A stretch of 64,000 nt of DNA, from contig JARGSG010000082.1 of NCBI GenBank assembly GCA_030374805.1, forward strand, positions 124,001 through 188,000, in the 5' to 3' direction. The position numbers and the translations under genes are program-made. Each line of letters begins with the position of its first letter. Within the stretch, counting starts at the first letter, position 1. Below are positions 42,530 to 52,500 of the stretch, piece after piece. The notes beneath the pieces are model-generated. The model did not search any database, was not told where the DNA came from, and worked only from the letters and a program-made list of their open reading frames with translations. Source of the stretch: Gracilaria gracilis. Lineage: Eukaryota; Rhodophyta; Florideophyceae; Gracilariales; Gracilariaceae.

Positions 42530-43874
42530 ATGCCCAAGCGAAAGACGAGATCAACGAATGCGAACGATGTGATTGTGCGCGGCGCGAAAAGCAGAAGGCG
42601 TGGAGAACCGGGATCTTGGCTTGGAGAAACGGTAAGTTGGGAATGGGGCATGGTGCGTACTACGCGTGCGCCTTGAAGTGGGTTGCGACGAAAAAGGAGG
42701 GCGGAACGATGAAGGCGTGACTTCGGAACCAACGGGGCAACGTGAGCGAACTGTAAGTGAGGCGGTGACTGGAACTAATAGAGACTCCGATAAACGGGAT
42801 ACCACTACTGGAAGGGGTATGAAAGGAACGGGAGGTGTGCCGAGCAGGGACGTAAGAGAGACAAGGCCAACGGAAGTAGTACAGGCGGGCGAATGCGGAG
42901 AAGTGATAGAAAACGAAGGAGAACATGGAAGAAGTGGGAAGGGTATGATCATGACGCAGAGTAGTAGCGAGATAGTCGCAGGTGGTAGTCGGGAAACGAT
43001 TACGGGAACACAGGGAGGGGAGAGAAGGTCTGTGGTTGATGTTTGTGGAAGGAGGGGCCGAGAAATAGAGAATACAGGCGGCGTCCCATCCGCGAAAACT
43101 CGGGCATTACCTACGTTGATTGGTGTTAGACAACACAGGGAACGTGAGGAGGAAATTATGGGTGGTGGACGAGAAACTGAGATATGCGACCAGCATAACA
43201 TGGGAAGGGTGCGGCAAAGTAGGGTGAACGAGATAGCAGAGACGAGCGGGAGACAAAGGGGGCATGTGGCAAGGGGAACTAGGGGGATCAACGTAGATTT
43301 CAGAAGAAAACGGGCAGAACCCGGAGCAGAAGGGAGCCTTTTACGACGTACCAGTATTGGAACGGGTATGGAAGTTGATGTGGAAAGGAGATCAGTCCGA
43401 GATGATGATGTGAAAGAAAACCTTGAAATCGATCCAGTGGTTCGAAGAAGTCGTGGCAGTGAAGGAGACGTGATGAACACAGTTCCGCGCACGCCTCGGG
43501 GTATGCGTGTAAGGCGGAACAACGATGCGTTACGGCGAGAAGTGGAGGCAGAACCTGTGATCGGTCCTGGAGAAAGCGTACGAAGACTTCGTGCAGAGAA
43601 TACGCAATGTACACGGGAACAGGAAGGGAATGAAGAGGATATAAGTGTGTTACCAAGGTCTGAGCTCGTCGAGAAGATGAATTCACTGAAGGCACAGTTG
43701 GGAAATATGAAGGAAGATAACTATAGCCTCATGGTGAGTTTGAAGCTCACGCAGAAAGAGTTGGAGCGGGTGAGGGAAAAGATGAAGGAAGACGATGTGC
43801 TAATTGAGAGTTTAAGGGAGGTGGTAAAGCGGGGTAGGCGGGGCGTGAGTCAGGGGAAGAAGGACTTGAGGTGA
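42530..43874 (+). pseudogene. NC N-terminal part, right copy: long disordered region plus coiled coil
   Basis: ATG 42,530 opens a short basic stretch (MPKRKTRSTNANDVIVRGAK), which must shift frame near 42,640 to enter the long frame 42,666-43,874. That frame has no early ATG of its own. It is Arg/Glu/Gly-rich and disordered for ~300 residues, then has a coiled coil at the end (LVEKMNSLKAQLGN.. to ESLREVVKRG). The left copy has no equivalent of this long region. Function unknown. Confidence 0.4.
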
Positions 43875-43919
43875 TGTCGAAGGTATGATATTGGGGTGCA
43901 AGAATGATTTTAGGGGTTT

Positions 43920-45080
43920 GCAAGGGCCGTGTGTAATAAGATTCTGTATTATGCAAAGTTGGAGGCATCTGAACTTTGCTTTGATATGGAGAATGTTGGC
44001 AGGAGCTGGGAGAACCGAATTGAAACGGTGGGGGAAAGTAGGGAGGAGAGCTGGTTCGTCGTTGGAGATAAGAAGATGGTGCCTAGATGCCCGTTTGAGA
44101 TAGCATATGAGATGAGGCCATATACACCGTCGACGGAGGGGGGAAGCGATGTGTTGTTGAAGCAAGTGGTGGAGACCGAAATAATGGGAGAGAAATGAGA
44201 GACGATAAGAGATGTCGGGAGGAAAGAGGAGTGCGTGGAGAATGTCAGCGCGGACAGATGTCTGAAGCAACGGATGAAGCAGACGCTAAGCGATGTGGTT
44301 GGGATTCGGAAGCGGGCAGCGCGTGACAAACTGTTTTTGATGCTGGGATACGACATGATAGCGACAAAGACGAAGCCTAGGGAGGGGACGGAGCTTGAGG
44401 CAGAGTTGAAGAAGCAGATAGAGGAGGCGGGGGGGAATAAGTTGAGCGCATGGAGAATGAGTAGGATAGAAGATCTTGCGTACTCTGAGTCTAATGTGCT
44501 GGATGGACTAAGAAGGTTTGAGGAAAAAGACACGTACTTCAAGAATAGAATGGCGGTCGCCGTTTTGGAGGAGTATATGGCATACGCCGTAAAGAGCGAG
44601 AGAAATGGTGAGATGCAATATGTGGACGGGACTGTGATGCCCCTCGCCAGATTGGATGCCTGGATTGGATGTGTGGTTACAACTATGAACGAGAGTGTGG
44701 GACGTGGAGGCCAGAGACAGCTATTGTCCTCCACATTGTATGGGAAGTTTTTGCCAAGGGCAGTTGAAGGGATATTGAAGGTAGCATGGGAGAAGGTGAA
44801 AGACTCGCATGGCGACGAGCTTGAGAGAGATGGTTTTTTGGATGGAGATCCGAGACGAGTTTCGGGGAATGCTGAGAGAGTTGCGACGGTTGGGCTGTGG
44901 ATACTTTCGACTGAGAAGGTATACCTAGCGGTACGGGAAGAATATTTTGTGGAGAATCTAACGCGGAGACTTGGGGCTGTTCTGGATTGCTACATAGCGG
45001 CATGTTGTCCGGAGGAGTCGAGGTTCAGGCAATTGGAGGGATACAGTGGGAGGAGTAGGAATGAGGCGAGTGTTGAATAG
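43920..45080 (+). pseudogene. NC C-terminal part, right copy
   Basis: Frame 43,929-44,198 (ILYYAKLEASELCFDM, MVPRCPFEIAYEM) stops after VVETEIMGEK and a second frame runs 44,235-45,080 (281 codons): LEAELKKQIEEAGGNKLSAW, DGLRRFEEKDTYFKNRM, AWIGCVVTTMNESV, KVYLAVREEYFVENLTRRLG. Both segments match left-copy NC at 16,150-15,600 and 14,602-14,390. It is convergent with the transposase with a ~35-bp gap, as in the left copy. No recognised domain. Confidence 0.55.
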
Positions 45081-45114
45081 GAACAGGAGGATATGGAGGG
45101 GTATTGAGGGGATA

Positions 45115-48100
45115 TCAGTGAAGATGATGTTCATTTCGTGGTTGCTTGAGAGGAGCAGTGATTGGTTTATGAAGTTTTGAGGACAATACCGAATGGATGC
45201 TAAGGGTTCTGGGGGAGATACGGCTTCGCTGCCGGGTCTCGGTAAAACCTGTTAAGGTAGAATCGGTGGAAGCGCCAGTGTAGGCGGGGCGTGAAGGGGG
45301 TGCTGGGTAATTCTGGTGGAGGACATGAACAGAACCGATGATAGATGAGGAAGGGATAAGACCGAACCAAGGGGAAACGTTATCGGAAGTAGAAGGGGTA
45401 GAGATGGGAAGTGGGTGTGCGGTATGGTTATGTTCGTCGTCTGTTGCCCATCGGAAACATACACAATTGAGGGTGACATCGACTTCGTCTCTGGGAGGGA
45501 CGACTTCCATGAACTGGACAAAAGCGAACTCCTTCGGAGATGAGCTTGAAGATGGAAGAGTGAAACGGAAAGGGCAGATGAGTTTGCAGACCCAAACCAT
45601 GGAAATGGAGTTAGAGATGCTGTAGCCGGCGACGAGGACTTTGGAGTATTAGAAGGCCCGAAGGAGCGAGCCGCAAATACTCGTTGAATGAGAGAGACGG
45701 GCGGGTTGTGAAGGGAGAGTTCGTTTTGTTCTGCTATGTAGTTGTCGAGTGTTGGGATGTAACCGCCGACAACGTATGCGGAGTTGACTACGGTGAGTCG
45801 AGCACGGCGGAGAGCGGGAGAGTCATCGTTGAATTCTGAGGCTTCCAAAGAGAGGGTGATGAAGGTGGGGAGGGCATCCCTTCCAATCTGTGACAGGATT
45901 GAGAGGGTGTCGGCGGAGAAAAGGTCATGAAGAGAGTTCGGTTGCAAGTTGAAATTGGAGCGAAGGAATTTGTGGGCGGTGATGAGGTCAATGAAAGAGA
46001 CATGTCTTCCATCTCAGACGAAACCGGGTTGTCGGGCTTGGAAAGGGGAAGAGAGGGCAGGGGTTGAGGAGGATATGGAGGGGTTGCAGGAAATGGGGTT
46101 CCAGTCTTTGGTGGCGTTGGAGCGGTGGATGGCGCGAATGGTTTCGTCGTGCGCGGTGGACCTGCGCTTGGATGTTTTGGAGTAGTGTGATTTGAAGAGA
46201 GTGTGGGCGTGTTCAAAAATGCCTGCATCATTGAAGTGGAGGCCTCCGAAGCGGCGAATTTCCTCTACGATATGGTCAAGAAGATAGAACCTGAGGGTAC
46301 CGAGGCTAGAAGTGTGGTGTGGGCCCAAGACGGCGACGGCGGTGTGCTTGAAGGAGCGGATTTGTTTTTCGAGTTTGGAGATGCGAGTGTCGGTCTATTC
46401 CGGCAAGGAGTTGTAGCCCATGGAGGTGAGAAGAAGATTGGAGTACTTGGAGAAGACGGTGGTGATGGGAGCCGCGTAGAGTGCATCACAGCACCGGTCG
46501 AAAAAGGCGCCGATGAAGGGGAAGATCATGTTGAGTGCACGGTAATCTTTTGCTTCGAGCATACCACGTAACCCGTCTGTGGTGAAGAATCCGTTCAGGG
46601 TCTGGGCGTTGTCGGAAGTGGAGAAGTCGATGTGGAGACCGTTTGCTGGGGATCGCTGGCTGCGAGGATGGCGTTTGAGTGTTTGAGGATGGCGGTACGG
46701 ACGGAGTGGAAAGATCGACGGGCTTTGGCGGGAGCGATTGTGGTGAATAATGTTTGTGAGCGTAGTCTCTCGATTGCTGAGAGTTGGATGAGTTTAGAAA
46801 CGCCGAGATGGAAGTTATAGAGTGGCTCGAATGTGAAGATGTTGTATGGGGAGAGAAGGGGGGTGATGTTGAGGAGGGGATAGGACTCGAAGATGGAGGA
46901 GTACTCTGCGAGGGAGAGGGAGTGGAGGCGTTCGAAAGCTTTTTCTTTGGTGCTGCGTGAGACTCTCGGTTTGCGGGCAACAAGAGCGGTTTCCGATTCG
47001 TGGAGCAGAGTCGAGTGTGATTTGCGCGCGGTGAGATTCTGCTGCTGGGTTCGAGGAGAATGGGAGGGAAAGTGTGCGTGGAGGTCAGAGCGAGGGACGG
47101 TACATCTGTGGCAGGGGTGCTGGGGACAGGTGCCGTGGGAGATGGCGAGGATATCCTTTGCCTCGGGGATGTCGGCGCAGTAGCTGGCGATGATTGGGTG
47201 GCAGTGACGGAGGATGCCATGAGCATCACGGAAGGGGAAGCCGACGAGATCGGAGGTGAGAAGAGGGTGGAGGAGCTTCGAGATGCCAAGCTGAATGAGT
47301 TCCATTTTGTTTGGCGCGGGATGTTGGGAGAGGTTTGAAGAATGCTGTCTGCATCATGGGAAGGGGCAGTTGGATGGAAGGAGGTGGGCAAATAGCCAAG
47401 AAAAGTGAGATTCTTGGCGATGCACTTGCAGCGAAAGGCGTCGGAGAAGTTGGGAAGTGTGATGTGAAGCGGGTAGGATGTAATGGAAGACGTTTTGAGG
47501 GAAGTGGAAGACTTATCGGAGTATATTTGGACGAAGGCGATGAATGAGTCGATGCCTGTAGTGTGAGGGGTGTGCCAGATGTAGGAGTCGTTGGTGGACT
47601 GCATGATTGAGTTTTTCAGTGCAGGAACAGCCTGCTTCCCGCGAGAGGAGGATACCGGGTGGGCAGAAGTGGGAGAGCTGGAAGCGGATTTGTCAGAGAC
47701 GGGGTTGAAGAATGTGTTGATGAAGTGTGCGAGTGCGAGCTGTTGCTTGAGAACTTGGATAGCATCTTTCCGGAAGATGGTGGCTGAGAAGAGTTGCTGC
47801 TGGTCGAAGATGGTGGTGGGAGCGAAACCGATGGTTCTTACTCTCTGTTGGTATAGGTTTGCCTGAAGCTGGAAGCACTGAGCGCCGGAGAAGACGGTGC
47901 TCTGAAAGGTGGATTTGGAGAAGGCGGGGTCGTTGAGGAGGGAGATGAGCTCGTCTGCCTTGCGAGAGCCGAGGTTGGAGGCGATGGAAGAGATGTAGCG
48001 AACCATGCGTTCGAGGTGGGGGCTGTGGAGGAGAGGGGAGGAGGGGGGTTTTGAGGGAGGTGGGGAGGAGGAGAGGGAGCATAGGGGGGAACCGGCAATG

Positions 48101-48506
48101 TGGTTAGCGTCCTGGGTGTGGAGTGAGAGGGAGTGCTGCTGGTGATAATATGAGTCGTCGTCGTCGATGGGGACGTTGTCGGAAGGGCGATTGGATGGCG
48201 GGGGTGGGGGTGGTGGACGGAGTTGAGGAGTAGACTTGTGACGCTTTGTGCGTGGGGGAAAGTGGTCCGCATCCCCACCGGGGGAGAGGAAACGCTTGCT
48301 AGCGGTGAGGCGGTGAGGTCATCTCCTCTGGTGCCTTTGGATGGCGGGATAGAGCGCGCGAAGAAAGAACAGCCTTGAAAGCAGCAGCTGGGCATGATGT
48401 GGAGCGGTGGGGGGCCGTTGGAGGTGAGAAAGGGTACGCTGCGGGGAACTGATATGGCGCAGAGACTTTGCCACCAGCAGTAGCGCAGAGGTGCGGAGCA
48501 CGCCAT
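45115..48506 (-). pseudogene. Plavaka/Tnp2-like transposase, right copy
   Basis: Proposed ATG at 48,506 (MACSAPLRYCWW). A Pro/Ser/Thr-rich N-terminus is followed by YISSIASNLGSRKADELI (48,000), FVQIYSDKSSTSLK and SYPLHITLPNFSDAFRCK..FLGYLPTSF (about 47,500-47,400), then after a frameshift near 47,320 GFPFRDAHG, ADIPEAKDILAISHG and CPQHPCHRC (about 47,110). The Leu-rich block EPLYNFHLGVSKLIQL lies near 46,800 and HFNDAGIFEHAHTLFKSHY with the Glu-x-x-His pair near 46,220; the end is CFRWATDDEHNHTAH (45,440). Other breaks: near 46,580, a stop near 46,400, a stop after GFV at 46,014 and a shift near 45,600. It would recognise the element ends and cut with a DDE/RNase-H-like core. Not functional as it stands. 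Confidence 0.75.
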
Positions 48507-48889
48507 GCAGATAGTTTTGAACGGAGAGAGGTCTAATTCGTAAACCAAATTGCTATTAAGAATCATTTCGTATTTGTATTTTGGTTATGGATATATTCCT
48601 ATTTACAGCGCTACACTCGTACACAGGTTCTACGTCAATGGGTTACCACACTTACGTTTACATTGACATCCGAAACTAGCGAAAACGGATATACAGACGC
48701 AGTTTGCCTTTCTTTCAAACTAGCAATGATGGAAATAAAATGGAATAATTCTTCCAAAACAACTAGCACTTCTGAATGTATGGAAATATTTTCAGGAAAT
48801 TGATTCTTCCAAATTTGGATAAATTCACCGGTTTTCCGGTCGTTTCTTATAATTCATTTTTGATAGCTAAACTAGCATTCCGATAACAC
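48507..48889. other. Transposase-side subterminal region and terminal inverted repeat
   Basis: AT-rich, no gene. It contains several CTAGC/AACTAGC motifs (48,677, 48,720, 48,762, 48,871), the complement of the GCTAGTT motifs at the other end, and finishes in AACTAGCATTCCGATAACACC (TIR). It probably holds transposase-binding sites and the transposase promoter. Confidence 0.5.
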
Positions 48890-49212
48890 CGACGGAGTGT
48901 TGGGGACAATGAGGTGATGAAAGCGGGAAAAGGGAGGAAGGGAGATCAAAGGAGGAGGATTGGGGAGAAGAGGCCGATAGTGCCGAGGGATTTGGAGATA
49001 GAGCTGGACGAAGTTCAACCGAAGGGGCCGAAGATCAAGAAAGAGAGAATGGAGAAGAGGAAGAAGACTCGGGTTGGGTTTAGGACTATTCCGAAGCCGG
49101 TGTGGAAGGAGAGCAGTATGGTGGGCTACGAGGAGAATTGGAGCTGGAAGGATGTTGAGGAAGAGAAGATGGAAGGAGTAGGAAATGACTGCCAAGGGTT
49201 TGGTACGCTATC
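48890..49212 (+). pseudogene. Probable 3' part of gene E, left copy
   Basis: Open from the junction (CGACGGAGTGTTGGGG) for ~107 codons: basic RKGDQRRRIGEKRP, DLEIELDEVQPKGPKIKKER, then RKKTRVGFRTIPKPVW. F in the right copy also has a basic tract followed by a VGFR motif near its C-terminus. Joining to 24,352 with one CGACGGAG leaves a one-base frame difference, so decay has occurred if the two parts were one gene. It ends where repeat R begins. Confidence 0.4.
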
Positions 49213-49530
49213 GTCTGTGTTCTCGGAAGGCTATTACGAGAGGCTAGAATGCCAGTTTGCACATTGACAGTCTAGAAAATGTGCAAAACTTGGACGGAAC
49301 GCTATGTGCAAGGCAAAAATATTTTATACTAGCATGAAGAATGCAAATATCGAATGTACACTATCACACTTGAGCCTTGCCTGGTACAAAATGCATCCAG
49401 CAGCATTCGCACACATCCACCTCCGCGTTCCTTCACTACATTCATCACGCAATGTCCAATCTACCAACCACATCAAAGTAAAGTACCCCCATCTCCTTCC
49501 TCTCCCTCCCCATCTGCAAATGACAGCGTA
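49213..49530. repeat. Repeat family R, copy 2
   Basis: It starts CGTCTGTGTTCTCGGAAGGCTATTAC and runs through CATCCAGCAGCATTCGCACACATCCACC to CCCCATCTGCAAATGAC, matching 7793-8281 with an internal deletion. It separates the transposon from the satellite. Confidence 0.6.
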
Positions 49531-49534
49531 CCTA

Positions 49535-52500
49535 ACCCTTGAACTGGAGCGGACCGGCTGGGAAGAAGAGTTCTGATAGGCATTGCGTGTCATATCAGGG
49601 CTTGAAGAGTGGTTCAGAAACGTTGTAGGTGGCGCCAGATGGATTACAATTAAGCATAAATATAAGTTGCTGGAGGGGAGTAGAGCTGAGATATGAAGAG
49701 GACGAAAGTGCAAAACGCGAGCGCACTGGATAAAAGAAGCGGTTCTAATAGGCATTCTGTTTCATATGAGGGATTGAAGAATGGTTCAGAAACGTTGTAG
49801 GAGGCGCCAGATAGATTTTAATTAAGCACGAGATAAGTTGCCAGAGACGAGTCGAGCTGAGATATGAAGAGGGCGAAAGTGCAAAACGCGAGCGCACTAG
49901 ATAAAAAAAGTGGTTCTGCTAGGCATTGCGTGTTATATCACGGCTTGAAGAATGGTTCAGAATCATTGTAGGTGGCGCCAGATAGGTTATGATTAAGCAC
50001 AAGAGAAGTTGCTGGAGAGGAGTAGAGCTGAGATATGAAGAGGGCGAAAGTGCAAAACGCGAGCGGACTGGATAAAAAAAGCGGTTCTGAAAGGCATTGC
50101 GTGTCATATCAGGGCTTAAAAATTGGTTCAGAAACGTTGTAGGTGGCGCCAAATGGATAACGATTAAGCACGATATAAGTTGCTGGAGAGGAGTAGAGCG
50201 GAGATATAATGAGCTCGAGAATGTAGAAATGGAACGAACCAGTTGGAGCAAGAGTTCCGATAGGCATTGCGTGTCATATCAGGGCTTAAACAGTGGTTCA
50301 GAAACATTGAAAGTGGCGCCAGATAGATTACGATTAAGCACGAGACAGGTTGCTGGAGAGGAGTAAAGTTGAGATATGAAGAGGGCAAAAGTGCAAAACG
50401 CGAGCGGACTAGATAAAAGGAGCAGTTCTGATGGGAATTGCGGGTCATATCAGGGCTTGAAGAGTGGTTCAGAAACCTTGTAGTTGGCGCCAGATGGATT
50501 CTGATTAGGCACGAGGTACGTTGCCGCAGAGGAGTAGAGCTGTGATATGATGAGGTCGAGAATGTAGACCTGGAGCGGACCAGCTGGGAGGAAGAGATCC
50601 AATAGGCACTGCGTGTCTTATCAGTGCTTAAAAAGTGGTTCAGAAAGGTTGTAGCTTCTACCAGATGGATTATGATTAAGCACGAGAAAGGTGGCTAAAG
50701 AGGAGTAGAGCTGAGTTATGACAAAGTCCAGAATGTAGAACTGGGCGTGCCGGCTGGGAGGAAGGGTTCCGATAGGCATTGTGTGTGCTATCAGTGCTTG
50801 AAGAGTGGTTCGGAAAGGTTGTATGTGGTCCCAGATGGATTATGATTAAGCACGAGGTACGTCGCTGGAGAGGAGTAGAGCTGAGATATGAAAAAGGCGA
50901 AAGTGCAAAACGCGAGCAGACTAGATAAAAAGAGCGGTTCTGATAGGCTTTGCGTGTCTTATCAGGGCTTGAAGAGTAGTTCGTAAACGTTTTATGTGGC
51001 TCGAGATTGATTATTATTAAGCACGAGAGACGTTGCTGGCAAGGTGTAGAGCTGAGATATGATGAGATCGAGAATGTAGAACTGGAGCAGACTGGCTAAA
51101 AGGAAGAGTTCCGATAGGCATTGCGTGTCATATCAGTGCTTGAAGAGTGGTTTGGAAAGGTTATGGATAGTTCCAGATAGATCATGATTAAGACCGAGAT
51201 AAGTTGCTGGAGAGGAGTAGAGCTGAGATATGATGAGGTTGCGAATTACCTGGAGCAGACCGGCTGGGGGAAGAGTTCCGATAGGCATTGCGTTTCATAT
51301 CAGTGCTTGAACAGTGGTTCGGAAAGGTTGTAGGTGATTCGAGATGGATTATGGTTACGCACGAGAGAAGTTGCTCGCGAGGAGTAGAGCTGAGATATGA
51401 AATGGGCAAAAGTGCAAAATGCGAGAGGACTAGATAAAAGAAGCGATTCAGATAGGCATTGCGTCCCATATCAGGGCTTGAAGAGTGGTTCGGAAAGGTT
51501 GTAGGTGGTGCCAGATAAATTATGATTAAGCTCGAGAGAGATTGCCGGAGAGGAGTAGAGCTGAGATATGAAATGGGCGAAAGTGCAAAATGCGAGAGGA
51601 CTAGATAAAAGAAGCGATTCCGATAGGCATTGTGTCCCATATCAGGGCTTGAAGAGTGGTTCGGAAAGGTTGTAGGTGGTGCCAGATAAATTATGATTAA
51701 GCACGGGATAAGTTGATGGAGAGGAGTAGAGCTGAGATATGATAAGTCCCAGATTGTAAACCTGGAGCGGACCGGCTGGGAGAAAGAGATCCAATAGGCA
51801 ATGCGTATTATGTCAGTGCTTGATGAGTGGTTCGGAAAGGTTGTAGGTAGTGCCAGATAGATTATGACTAAGCACGAGGTAAGTTGCTGCAGAAGAGTAG
51901 AGCAGAGATATGATGAAGTCGATAATGTAGAACTAGAGCAGACCGACTGGGAGGAAGAGATCCGATAGGCATTGCGCGTCATATCAGTGCTTAAGGCGTG
52001 GTTCGGAAAGGTTGTAGACGGTGCGACATAGATTATGATTAAGCACGAAATACGTTCTTGCAGACGAGTAGAGCTGAGATATGATGAGGTCGATAATGTA
52101 GAACTGGGGCGGACCGACTGGAGGGAAGAGTTCTGATAGGCATAATGTGTCATATCAGGGCTTGAAAAGTAGATCGGAAACGTTGTAGGTGGCGCCAGAT
52201 GTATTATGATTAAGCACGAGGTAAAGTGCTGGAGAGGAGTAGATCTTAGTTATGAAAAGGGTGAAAGTGCAAAACGCGAGCGGACTAGATAACGGGAGAG
52301 GTTCTGATATGCATTGCGTGTCATATCAGGGCTTGCAAAGTGGTTGGAAAACGTTGTAAGTTGCGGCAGAAGGATTATGATTAAGCACGAGAGAAGTTGC
52401 TGCAAAGAAGTAGAGCTGAGATATGATGAGGTCGAGAATGTAGAACTGGAGCGGACCGGCTTAGAGAAAGAATTCCAATAGCCATTGCGTGTCGTATCAG

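Larger units (their letters stand above)
24353..48889 (-). mobile_element. Large Plavaka/CACTA-like composite transposon, right copy (24.5 kb)
   Basis: Left end CTGTGTTCTCGGAATGCTAG (about 24,359-24,378) and right end, reversed, GGTGTTATCGGAATGCTAG, then TTTAG in both, form terminal inverted repeats of at least 20 bp. GCTAGTT motifs recur inside both ends. The 8-mer CGACGGAG lies outside each end (24,345-24,352 and 48,890-48,897), a candidate target duplication. Exact ends are uncertain by a few bases: the left has ACTCTCT between 8-mer and TIR. Gene order from the transposase end: Tnp, NC, SET/methyltransferase/X, A-B-C, D, F. Inside are a MITE, three palindromic elements, a hairpin array and host-type genes. 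Protein decay suggests it is not autonomous now. Confidence 0.65.
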
